This document shows positions 6,783 to 13,996 of a DNA stretch of 29,355 bases, one piece after another; the first letter of the stretch is position 1, and each line of letters opens with the position of its first letter. Position numbers and translations under genes: made by a program. Source of the DNA: Actinomycetes bacterium (lineage in GTDB: Bacteria; Actinomycetota; Actinomycetes; Propionibacteriales; Propionibacteriaceae); NCBI GenBank assembly GCA_023460935.1, contig JAEWOI010000013.1, positions 1 through 29,355 of the forward strand, in the 5' to 3' direction. A model generated the notes under the pieces. It worked only from the letters and a program-made list of their open reading frames with translations, did no database searches and was not told where the DNA came from.

Positions 6783-7576
6783 GTGGCATCCGCCGGCTCA
6801 AAGGCCGCCTTTCTGGCCGCGCGGCGCAGCAGCCGGAGCAGCGGCGTGGCCAACAGCGCGATCAGGACAGCGTTGGTCAGCGCCCGGCCCAGGTTCCACC
6901 CCATCGATGTGGCCAGGTTGAACAGCGCGAACCGGTGCAGGTTCTCCAGCGGTGAGGCGGCCGGGTCGAAGGACAGCTGGGTGCCGTCACCGATGGCGAA
7001 CGGCCAGAACGAGAAGTCCATCAGCCACCCGTAGGCGAAGGCCGACACCATGCCGTAGCCGGCCAGCAGCACCAGTTCCAGCTTCCCTGTGGCCTTCGGC
7101 AGCCAGCCCGCGAACAGGCCGACGAAGCCGGCGCTGAGCATCTGGTAGGGCAGCCAGGGCCCCACCCCCGAGGTGATCAGCGCCGAGGTGAACAGCGTGA
7201 TCGCGCCGAGGGCGAAGCCGAACCCTGCGCCGAACACGCGTCCGGCGAGGATCATCAGGAAGAAGATCAGCTCGAAGCCGGCCGTGCCTGCGCTCAGCGG
7301 GCGCAGGATCGTCCCAACGGCGGCCAGCACGCCGAGCATCGCCAGCGCCTTCACGTCCATGCGGCCGCCGGCCAGTTCCGCCAGGACGATCGCCAGCACC
7401 AGGGGCAGCACCAGCGCGAACATGATCGGCGCCTGGGCCGGAGACAGGCCCGACTCAGGCCGCAGGAACAGCGGCCAGCTGAACGCGACCGCGCCGACGC
7501 CGACAGCGACCAGCAGGGCCGCGGTGGCTCTCGACCTCGCCGGCACCGTACCCGGCGGCAAGCCAGCGGTGCTCAC
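6773..7576 (-). CDS. ECF transporter S component, probably cobalamin-specific (CbrT-like)
   Basis: This 267-residue membrane protein should capture the vitamin for an energy-coupling-factor transporter. About six hydrophobic segments are visible (roughly 18-38, 50-68, 77-93, 101-135, 142-160, 166-187), plus a last helix near 233-250. The AFSWPLFL stretch at 31-38 is recalled from actinobacterial ECF S components. The substrate is not readable from the sequence. Cobalamin is inferred from the B12 riboswitch and transcobalamin-like proteins of the same operon. Its GTG start overlaps the ecfA stop by four bases (GTGA), so translation is coupled. Confidence 0.78.
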   Translation of the reverse strand: MSTAGLPPGTVPARSRATAALLVAVGVGAVAFSWPLFLRPESGLSPAQAPIMFALVLPLVLAIVLAELAGGRMDVKALAMLGVLAAVGTILRPLSAGTAGFELIFFLMILAGRVFGAGFGFALGAITLFTSALITSGVGPWLPYQMLSAGFVGLFAGWLPKATGKLELVLLAGYGMVSAFAYGWLMDFSFWPFAIGDGTQLSFDPAASPLENLHRFALFNLATSMGWNLGRALTNAVLIALLATPLLRLLRRAARKAAFEPADATAP

Positions 7577-9162
7577 GCCAGCCCCCTCGCGACGTCCTCC
7601 GGGGTGAGCACCGGGACGGGCGCGAACACCTTCGACATCTGGGGGGCGTAGGCCGGCGATGACGTCAACAGGTCACCGGTGGAACCGGCCGCGATGAGCT
7701 CCCCGTCCGCCATCAGGACGGTGCGCTGGCTGGCGAGGGCGGCGAACTCCACGTCGTGGGTGCTGATCACGACCGCCACGCCGGTGGCCGCCAGGGCGTC
7801 CACGATCCGGTGGAGCTCCGCCTTGGCGCGGTAGTCGAGGCCGCGGGTCGGCTCGTCCAGCAGTAGCACCGGCGGTTTGGCGGCGAGCTGAATGGCCAGC
7901 ACCAGCGCGAGCCGCTGGCCCTCGGACAGGTCACGCGGGTCGCGCTCCTCCGGCAGGTCGACCCCCAGCCTGCGCACGAGCGCGGCCGTGGTGCCCGGGG
8001 CCGCGCCGCTCTCGGCATCGGCCTGGGCGCACTCCGCCGCGACGGTCGGCAGGTAGAGCAGGTCGGTGGCGGTCTGGGGGACGAGGGTGACGAGCCTTCG
8101 GGCCTCGGCCGCGCCGAGCTGCCTGGGGTCGGCGCCACCGATGCTGATCTCCCCGGCGCTGGTCAGGGCGCCCTGCAGCGCCCACAGCAGCGAGGACTTG
8201 CCCGCGCCGTTGCGGCCGAGGAGCGCCGTGACGCTGCCACGAGGCAGGTCGAGGTCGACGCCACGCACGGCCATCAGCTCGCCGAACCGTACCTCCACCC
8301 CGCGCGCGGACAGCACAGTCGCCCCGTCGGCCGGCGCGCCCGGCTCAGGCGGCGTCGGCAGCAGGCCCTCGGCGAGCACCCGTCGGCGAGCTTCCCGCAC
8401 GCTCAATGGCACCCGCTCCCAGCCGGCCGTCCTGGCCAGCGCTGCCAGCGGGGGAATGACCGACGCCCTGGCCAGCACCTGCGCCGGTGACCCGTGCACC
8501 ACCGTGCCGTCGCCGGGTAGCCAGACCATCGAGTCGGCGGCCTGCATCACCCGCTCCAGGCGGTGCTCGGCGAGCACCACCGTCAGCCCGACCTCGTGGA
8601 CGAGGGTGGAGATGGCCGACAGCACGTCCTGCGCCGCGGTCGGGTCCAGCGCCGACGTCGGCTCGTCGAGCACCAGCACCCGCGGCTGCGCGGCGAGCAC
8701 GGCTGCGATGGCCACCCGCTGCTGCTGCCCTCCGGACAACTCGACCAGAGGGCGACGCCGCAGGTCGGCGATGCCCATCAGGTCGAGGGTCTCCTCCACG
8801 CGCTTGCGCATCGCCACCGGGTCGATGCCGAGCTGTTCCATGCCGTAGGCGACCTCGTCCTCTACGGTGTCGGTGACGAAACTCCGCAGCGGGTCCTGGC
8901 CGACGTGACCGACCACGTCGGCCAGGTCCCGGGGCCGGTGGTGCGCGGTGTCCCGTCCGTCCACCAGCACCCGGCCACGCAGCCGCCCGCCGGTGAAATG
9001 CGGCACGAGGCCGTTGATGGCGCCCAGCAGGGTCGACTTCCCGCTACCGGTCGCGCCCACCACCAGGCACAGGTCGCCCTCGGGCAGCTCCAGCGAGACC
9101 TGGTCGAGGGTGGGCCGGTCAGCGCCCGGGTAGCTGACCGACACCTGCTCGAAAGTGATCAC
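7573..9162 (-). CDS. fused double ATPase of ECF transporter (EcfA-EcfA')
   Basis: It powers the ECF transporter. The 529 residues hold two ABC ATPase domains in one chain. Domain 1 has Walker A GATGSGKST (36-44), Q-loop Gln89, signature LSGGQ (142-146), Walker B VLVLDE (162-167) and His200. Domain 2 has Walker A GRNGAGKSS (316-324), Q-loop Gln363, a variant signature LSEGQ (412-416), Walker B VLLLDE (432-437) and His469. Most ECF systems use two separate ATPase genes; fusions occur in actinobacteria. The GTG start at 9162 overlaps the ecfT stop by four bases. A longer open frame upstream is the shadow of ecfT and is not used. Confidence 0.93.
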   Translation of the reverse strand: MITFEQVSVSYPGADRPTLDQVSLELPEGDLCLVVGATGSGKSTLLGAINGLVPHFTGGRLRGRVLVDGRDTAHHRPRDLADVVGHVGQDPLRSFVTDTVEDEVAYGMEQLGIDPVAMRKRVEETLDLMGIADLRRRPLVELSGGQQQRVAIAAVLAAQPRVLVLDEPTSALDPTAAQDVLSAISTLVHEVGLTVVLAEHRLERVMQAADSMVWLPGDGTVVHGSPAQVLARASVIPPLAALARTAGWERVPLSVREARRRVLAEGLLPTPPEPGAPADGATVLSARGVEVRFGELMAVRGVDLDLPRGSVTALLGRNGAGKSSLLWALQGALTSAGEISIGGADPRQLGAAEARRLVTLVPQTATDLLYLPTVAAECAQADAESGAAPGTTAALVRRLGVDLPEERDPRDLSEGQRLALVLAIQLAAKPPVLLLDEPTRGLDYRAKAELHRIVDALAATGVAVVISTHDVEFAALASQRTVLMADGELIAAGSTGDLLTSSPAYAPQMSKVFAPVPVLTPEDVARGLA

Positions 9163-10328
9163 GGGCGCACCAGTTCCGGGACGGTCGCCGCTCGCGGCCG
9201 CAGCAAGCGCACGCGGGTGTCGGAGCGGACCGACCCCACCGCGTCGAACCGGCGCGGTCGGGTCAGCGGGACGGGAGCCAGCACCAGCAGCGCCACGGCG
9301 AACATCGGCATCGTCAGTTCCGGCCACTCCAGCGGCCGGGTGCCCGGGTGGAGCGCTGCCGGGTCGAGCAGGGCAGCCCACGGCGCCGTAAGGCTGGACG
9401 GCTCCACCCACCCCAGCCCGAGGACCAGCGCTGCGGCCAGGACCCCACTGAGTGCGACGAGGGTCTCCCGCACGCCCCAGGGGTGCGGCCGGTAGCGGGT
9501 GACCGCGAGCCGTGCCCCCGCCCGGCGCAGCCCGACCGCCGTGCCGGCGATCCCCACCAGCACCAGGCTGAGCGCGACCTGCCAGAGCGAGGTGCTCAGC
9601 AGCAGGTACACCCCGAAGGTGGCCACCACGACGAAGATCAGCATCAGCGGCAGCGTGCCCCGTACGGGCAGCCCGCGGGTGCGGGCGAAGCCGCGGGACT
9701 CCATGCCCGCGGCCAGCGCCATCGACCTCTCGATCGCGTCGGTGAGCACGGGGATCACGATCGCGCCGAGCGCCCGCAACCCGCGCGCGGGGTCGCCGCG
9801 GAGCCGGCGGGCCTTGCGCACCCGTTGCGCGCTCTCGATCAGCTGGGGGGCCACACTGAGCGCGATCACCACCGCGACGGAGGCCTCGTAGAGGGCGGCC
9901 GGAACGGAGCGCAACGCCTGGCGGGGGTTGGCCAGCGCGTTGGCCGCACCGATGCACAGCAGCATGACCGCCAGCCGGAGGGCGTCGTAGACGGTGTAGG
10001 CGAGCGCCTCCGCTGTGACCACGCCGCCCAGCCGGATGCCGGCTGCCCACTCCGGCAGCGGCACCTCGGGCAGTGCGAACAGGACGGTCTCGCCGTGCCC
10101 GCCGCCCAGCAGGATCTGGAAGAAGACCCGCATGCCGATCACGAACAGCGACAGCAACAGGTACACCTTCACCGACCGTGCCCAGGGTGCTGCGCTGCGG
10201 CGCAGCACCACCACGGCGACCGTGGCGGTGGCGATCAGCGCGAGCAGCAGCGGGTTGGTCGTGCCGCTGACGGCGAGCCCGATCCCGATCGCCCAGCACC
10301 ACCAGGCCCACGGATGCACGGTGGTCAT
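9159..10328 (-). CDS. ECF transporter transmembrane coupling protein EcfT
   Basis: EcfT links the S component to the ATPases. The 389 residues contain several hydrophobic helices and the two cytoplasmic coupling motifs of the family: ARRLRG at 173-178 and MESRGF at 209-214. Both carry the small-Arg-Gly pattern that docks into the ATPase grooves. The protein is longer than typical EcfT (about 260-270), because of extra hydrophobic segments after residue 225 and a proline/arginine-rich tail. The ATG at 10328 overlaps the upstream stop (ATGA) and is preferred over a GTG 27 bases earlier. Confidence 0.92.
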   Translation of the reverse strand: MTTVHPWAWWCWAIGIGLAVSGTTNPLLLALIATATVAVVVLRRSAAPWARSVKVYLLLSLFVIGMRVFFQILLGGGHGETVLFALPEVPLPEWAAGIRLGGVVTAEALAYTVYDALRLAVMLLCIGAANALANPRQALRSVPAALYEASVAVVIALSVAPQLIESAQRVRKARRLRGDPARGLRALGAIVIPVLTDAIERSMALAAGMESRGFARTRGLPVRGTLPLMLIFVVVATFGVYLLLSTSLWQVALSLVLVGIAGTAVGLRRAGARLAVTRYRPHPWGVRETLVALSGVLAAALVLGLGWVEPSSLTAPWAALLDPAALHPGTRPLEWPELTMPMFAVALLVLAPVPLTRPRRFDAVGSVRSDTRVRLLRPRAATVPELVRP

Positions 10329-11167
10329 CGCCTCCTGCCTCTCCGCAACCACCAACCGCCCACGCCCGCCGCTCCGCAGGCAACGAGGCCGCCGGCGACT
10401 ACCACGCCGATGGGGGTGCCGGTGTTGCCCGGCTCCGGTTCACCGGAGAGCTCGGCCCGCGCGACCGTCGTCGCAGCGTCGCTCGCGGGCTGCGTCGCGC
10501 TCGCCGCCGGGCTCGCGGAGGCCTGGACGCTGCTCGCCGCACGGGTTGCGGCGGTCGCCGTCGACGGGGTGGGCCGGCGGCTCGGGTCCGGACTCGGCGC
10601 GGCTGAGCGCGTGGCGCCGGAGGTGGCTGAGCGCGTGGGCCGGGGGGTCGCCGACGGCTTCCGGGTGGGCTTGGGGCTGGCCGTCTGCGTGGGTTCGGGC
10701 TCCGGCTCGTCGACCAGCGCTGGTGGCTTCACCGCCGGGGCCACCTTGCCTTCAGCGAGGGTCTGGTAGCGCCACCCCTCTGCACGGCCGGGCCTTGGGC
10801 TCGACCCGTCGGCGCCGACATTGGAGTAGGCCCAGGCGCCGTACGCGCCGTCGTCGCCGCTGGTCGCCGTCCAGTAGGACCAGTAGGCCTTGTTGACGTC
10901 CGGCTGGCTTGGCTTGCCGTCGATCTTGTACACGAAGCCGTCGGCGATGCTGGTGCTGAAGCCGGCGCTCTTCAAGGCTGCTGCGCCGGTGCGGTAGCTG
11001 GTCGCGCACCGCGTGCTGGTGCCGCCGAGGGCGCCGTAGTCCACCACCACCCAGACACCGCCGCAGGTGGCGGCCTGCGGCAGCGTCTGGGCTTCGGTGG
11101 GCGTGGCGGCGGCCACGCCGACGGCGAGGACCGCCGTCAGCGCGACCGCCAGCCGGCCGTGCCTCAC
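10325..11167 (-). CDS. membrane-anchored DUF4430 (transcobalamin C-terminal-like) protein with P/S/T-rich stalk
   Basis: This 280-residue protein has a signal peptide (about 1-26) and one DUF4430 module (about 33-135). A disordered Pro/Ser/Thr/Ala-rich stalk follows (about 145-250), then a single membrane helix (252-273) and a basic tail (RRGRRR). The module has GVWVVVD after Cys35, a second Cys54 for a likely disulfide, then the LKSAGF, YWSYWTA and GxxEGW patterns. DUF4430 is the family of the C-terminal domain of transcobalamin and intrinsic factor. No LPXTG sorting motif is present. The architecture suits a cell-surface receptor standing off the membrane beside the ECF transporter. The GTG start overlaps the previous stop (GTGA). 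Confidence 0.88.
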   Translation of the reverse strand: MRHGRLAVALTAVLAVGVAAATPTEAQTLPQAATCGGVWVVVDYGALGGTSTRCATSYRTGAAALKSAGFSTSIADGFVYKIDGKPSQPDVNKAYWSYWTATSGDDGAYGAWAYSNVGADGSSPRPGRAEGWRYQTLAEGKVAPAVKPPALVDEPEPEPTQTASPKPTRKPSATPRPTRSATSGATRSAAPSPDPSRRPTPSTATAATRAASSVQASASPAASATQPASDAATTVARAELSGEPEPGNTGTPIGVVVAGGLVACGAAGVGGWWLRRGRRR

Positions 11168-12750
11168 TTCGCCACCTTGGCGGTCGGTGGCGATGTCAAC
11201 GACTTCGTCTGCAGACCCTTGCCGCTGGCCGTGACCTTCACCGTGATCAGCTTGCCGGCGTCGGCCCTGGTGAGCTTGTAGGTCGGATTGGTCGCGCCGG
11301 TGATGGCCTTCCCCGAGCGGTACCAGCGGTAGCCGAACTCTGGTTCGGGGTCCCAGACGCCGGTCACAACGGTCAGGGTCTGGCCGACCTTGGCCGTGCC
11401 GTCGATCGCCGGGGCCTGGCTGGCGGCGTAACCACGCGGGGGCGTGCCCAGGTCCGGCTTCGCCCCGTCCAGCCATGGCCCGTGGAGCCAGCCTTCGACC
11501 GAACCCTTCACCGGTCGCGACTGGTCGGCGCCCTGGGCGGAGAAGGTCCAGTCACTCCAGGTGCCGTCCGGGTTCGGGGTGGCGGTGAAGTAGTTCCAGA
11601 AATCGCCGTTGGTCGGCAGCGCCGCCGGGAATCCGGAGATCCGCTGCAGGTACCCGCTGCTGTGCAGGCCGAGCTTGAAGCCGGCGCTCCGCAGGGCGGC
11701 GAGCCCGGTGCTGAACGTGGTGGCGCACCGGGTGGTGGCCTCACCGTTGCCCCGGTCGACGACGACCCACACGCCGGTGCAGGTCGAAGTGGCGGCCGGG
11801 AGCTTCGGCGGGCTGGCCGGGCACTTGCCGAGGTTCATCGAGACGTCGAGCAGCGATCTGCCCTTGAGCAGCCAGAGCGCGTTGGCAGTGGCGGTACGGT
11901 CCGATCCGGTGCCGGGTTCGAGGGAGTTCGGGAAGCCCCCGTCCGCGTTCTGCACGCCGCCCAGCCAGGCCAGCGACGCCGAGACGTCCCCGCCGCCTGC
12001 CCGAACTGCAGAGCCCAGCACGCCGGTGGAGTCCACGGGGGAGAAGTTGTCCCAGTAGCCGGCTTCGGTGCGGTTCTCCCGGGCCCAGTCCAGGGCGCTG
12101 GTCACCTGTGGGTCCAACTGACCGACCGCCTGCAGCCCGAGGATCGCGAGCCCCGTGCTGTCGGGATCGGCGTTGAACTCCCCGGCCGGCCACTCGTAGC
12201 CGAAGGCGCCTGATGTGTCGTCCTGCAGGCTGAGCAGCTTGGTCAGCAGCGTCACCGGGATGGTGGCGCCGGCCCGTTTCAGCGCGATGATCCCCAGGCC
12301 CTGGGAGAACGCCGAGTCCGAGCCGCCGATGCGGCCGTCGCCGGGCAGGCTCTTGGTGACCAGCGAGACGAGGTTGCGGCCCGCGAACTTGCGTGGGTTG
12401 AGCCCGAGGGCTTCGACGGCGATCGCGAGGTTCGCCGCGCGGGCCTGACTCAGCTTGCGCCCCGGGTAGAGGTAGCTCTTCGCCTGCTTCTCGATCTGCT
12501 TCACGAGGGTTCGCAGCGCGGGCGCGTAGGTGCAGTCGCCGGTGCCGCTGGCGGCTGCCAGCCCCAGCGCGGCGGTGATCGACGCTGCGGCGCCGTCCGT
12601 TGCCGAGGGGAGGTTCCGGACGATGTAGTTGGCCGCCCTGGTCGGATTGGCGGCCGTCTCGGCCGTGGCGGGGGTGAGCGGCGTGAAGCCGATGAGGGCG
12701 ATCGCGGCTGCAGTCCCGACAGCCACCATTCGCCGGATTGGGTTGAGCAC
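11164..12750 (-). CDS. secreted transcobalamin/intrinsic-factor-like protein (alpha/alpha-toroid + DUF4430 + Ig-like)
   Basis: The domain order of this 528-residue protein mirrors animal intrinsic factor and transcobalamin. It has a signal peptide (1-30, cleavage after ATA) and an alpha-helical toroid of the terpenoid-cyclase/prenyltransferase fold (about 35-310). The toroid contains the repeated DSTG motifs at 197-200 and 240-243 and QNADGGF at 267-273. A DUF4430 beta module follows (about 322-425, with Cys324/Cys342), then a C-terminal Ig-like domain (about 445-525, RWYRSGKAITGAT). The terpene-cyclase DxDD motif is absent, so an enzyme role is unlikely. It has no membrane anchor. The GTG start has AAAGGA upstream, and a cobalamin riboswitch precedes it. 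Cobalamin binding is inferred from architecture and regulation. Confidence 0.86.
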   Translation of the reverse strand: MLNPIRRMVAVGTAAAIALIGFTPLTPATAETAANPTRAANYIVRNLPSATDGAAASITAALGLAAASGTGDCTYAPALRTLVKQIEKQAKSYLYPGRKLSQARAANLAIAVEALGLNPRKFAGRNLVSLVTKSLPGDGRIGGSDSAFSQGLGIIALKRAGATIPVTLLTKLLSLQDDTSGAFGYEWPAGEFNADPDSTGLAILGLQAVGQLDPQVTSALDWARENRTEAGYWDNFSPVDSTGVLGSAVRAGGGDVSASLAWLGGVQNADGGFPNSLEPGTGSDRTATANALWLLKGRSLLDVSMNLGKCPASPPKLPAATSTCTGVWVVVDRGNGEATTRCATTFSTGLAALRSAGFKLGLHSSGYLQRISGFPAALPTNGDFWNYFTATPNPDGTWSDWTFSAQGADQSRPVKGSVEGWLHGPWLDGAKPDLGTPPRGYAASQAPAIDGTAKVGQTLTVVTGVWDPEPEFGYRWYRSGKAITGATNPTYKLTRADAGKLITVKVTASGKGLQTKSLTSPPTAKVAK

Positions 12751-12837
12751 CTGGTTTCCTTTCGCGCGGTGCCACCTGGGATGTTCCGGGCCAACGGCGC
12801 GCTGTCCGGCTCCCCGTGTGCCACGACGGGTTTTGAT

Positions 12838-12948
12838 TGAGCCAGAACTTGTGCAGGCATTCCGACTTCGGCAGCTGGGCTGCGTTCACGGTTGCGGGTC
12901 AGTCCCGGATTCCCACCGGGTTCCCCTGCAAAGGTTCAGGTGGGCTCA
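12838..12948 (-). promoter_or_regulatory. cobalamin (AdoCbl-class) riboswitch upstream of the five-gene ECF operon
   Basis: On the minus strand the aptamer core is plain: GGGGAACCCGGTGGGAATCC, then GGGACTGACCCGCAACCGTGA, and the B12-box region GAAGTCGGAATGCCTGC. The ends pair as TGAGCC (12943-12948) with GGCTCA (12838-12843). About 87 bases separate it from the GTG start at 12750, and they contain a GC-rich hairpin-forming segment near the AAAGGA site. No U-tract is seen, so translational control is the likelier mode. High cobalamin should switch the operon off. Confidence 0.93.
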
Positions 12949-12962
12949 CCCTAGCCCATCAA

Positions 12963-13018
12963 CCGGCCGCTGACAGCGCCCTTCGTCCAGGCTGGACGGG
13001 CGGCCCGCCAGCGGCCGG
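12963..13018 (-). terminator. terminator after the first DUF4430 gene
   Basis: A perfect 10-bp stem (12963-12972 with 13009-13018) encloses a second stem (CGTCC/GGACG at 12984-12998). It begins 7 bases after the stop of the 13026-13697 gene and ends before the next riboswitch. The upstream DUF4430 gene and the ECF operon should therefore be separate transcripts. Confidence 0.65.
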
Positions 13019-13025
13019 CCGCGGC

Positions 13026-13697
13026 TCAACTCTTGCGGCCCTTGGTGAACCACCATCCGGCCAGGCCGGCGAGGGCCACCAGCACCGCCACGCCGCCCAC
13101 GATCGCGCCCACGGGCGCGCCCTCGCCCGGCTGGGCGGGAGCGGTCGCGGTGGCACCCGGGGACGGCGGGGCTTCGGTGGGGGCAGCGCTGGTCGCCTCG
13201 TCCGTCGGGGTGCCGCCGGCGTCGGGCAGCGCGGTGGTCAGGTCGGTCAGCACCGGCCCGGTCGCTTCCTGACGGTTGGTCAGCAGCCAGCCCTCGACCC
13301 GGCCGCGCTTGGGTTCGGAGAGGTCCGCGCCGACCTGGTAGTAGGACCAGGGGCCGATGGACCCGTCCTCGGCGAGCTTGGCGTTCCAGTAGGACCAGTA
13401 GAACCCACCGTTGGTGTTGAAGTCGGCGTCTTCCGGCAGCCCGCCGATCCGGCTGACCACCGGCCCGTCCTGCTGGATCTCGAAGCCGGCGCTCTTCAGC
13501 GCTTCCCCGCCGGTGTCGTGGTCCTTGGCGCAGTTCACCCGGATGCTGCTGGGATCGGCCTCTTCGCTCTGCACGACCACCCAGACGCCCGCGCAGGGCG
13601 GCGGGGCCGCGTGGGCGGGGGTGGCTCCGAGCAGGAGCAGCGGTGCGAAGGCTGCCGCGGTCCCGACGGCCAGCGATCGCTTGAGGGAGGAGAGCAT
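13026..13697 (-). CDS. membrane-anchored DUF4430 (transcobalamin C-terminal-like) protein, single-gene unit
   Basis: This 223-residue protein has a signal peptide ending at AHA (residues 28-30) and one DUF4430 module (about 33-138). A short Pro/Thr/Ala-rich linker (about 155-193), a membrane helix (196-217) and a short basic tail follow. The module shares GVWVVV, the Cys35/Cys56 pair, LKSAGF, YWSYWNA and GRVEGW with the two other DUF4430 proteins of the locus. The ATG at 13697 is chosen because AAAGGA lies 7 bases upstream and it begins the signal peptide. It has its own cobalamin riboswitch and its own terminator. A surface role in cobalamin capture is inference. Confidence 0.88.
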   Translation of the reverse strand: MLSSLKRSLAVGTAAAFAPLLLLGATPAHAAPPPCAGVWVVVQSEEADPSSIRVNCAKDHDTGGEALKSAGFEIQQDGPVVSRIGGLPEDADFNTNGGFYWSYWNAKLAEDGSIGPWSYYQVGADLSEPKRGRVEGWLLTNRQEATGPVLTDLTTALPDAGGTPTDEATSAAPTEAPPSPGATATAPAQPGEGAPVGAIVGGVAVLVALAGLAGWWFTKGRKS

Positions 13698-13780
13698 CTG
13701 GGAGTCCTTTCGCGCGCGGCCTGCGGTTGAGTCGGCCACGGCGCGTCCGGCTCGTCCCGCGTGCCACGACGGGTAGTGGT

Positions 13781-13892
13781 TGAGCCAGAACCAGCGCAGG
13801 TATTCCGACTTTCGGCAGCTGGCTGCCGTTCACGGTTGCGGGTCAGTCCCGGATTCCCACCGGGTTCCCCTGCGCAGGTTCAGGTGGGATCA
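13781..13892 (-). promoter_or_regulatory. cobalamin (AdoCbl-class) riboswitch upstream of the single DUF4430 gene
   Basis: It has the same core as the riboswitch at 12838-12948, with only scattered differences: GGGGAACCCGGTGGGAATCC, GGGACTGACCCGCAACCGTGA and a B12-box region AAAGTCGGAATACCTGC. A conserved downstream segment (CCCGTCGTGGCAC) is also shared. It lies 83 bases from the ATG at 13697. The likeness extends through leader, ribosome-binding site and downstream module, which points to duplication of a whole riboswitch-gene unit. Confidence 0.93.
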
Positions 13893-13952
13893 GGCTAGAC
13901 CACCAGCCCGATGGCGTCGCCGGGCTGACCACGGCTGGACCCGGACGCGCGA

Positions 13953-13982
13953 ACGCCGGCGCCCGAACCCGGGCACCGGCGT
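13953..13982 (-). terminator. terminator after the small helical-protein gene
   Basis: A 7-bp stem (13953-13959 with 13976-13982), one mismatch, and a 5-bp stem (13961-13965 with 13970-13974) surround an AACC loop. It starts 14 bases after the stop of the minus-strand gene at 13997-14290. Confidence 0.65.
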
Positions 13983-13996
13983 CGGCCGTGCTGCCT

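Noticed and set aside
7573..10383. Fusion of EcfT and EcfA into one 936-residue protein
   Set aside because: The first 407 codons of that frame are a shadow of ecfT. The real ATPase starts at the GTG at 9162, overlapping the ecfT stop by four bases.
11164..12750. Terpene or squalene-hopene cyclase
   Set aside because: The toroid repeats would attract that label, but the catalytic DxDD motif is missing, the protein is secreted, and the DUF4430 module and cobalamin riboswitch point to corrinoid binding.
12948..12953. TAGGGT and TAGCCT hexamers at the 5' edges of the two riboswitches as -10 elements
   Set aside because: Transcription from these would start inside the aptamer and remove part of the closing stem, and only the first has even a partial -35 match.
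10325..13697. LPXTG sortase anchors in the two DUF4430 membrane proteins
   Set aside because: No LPXTG-like motif precedes the C-terminal helices; NTGTP and GEGAP do not fit. Simple membrane anchoring is the supported reading.
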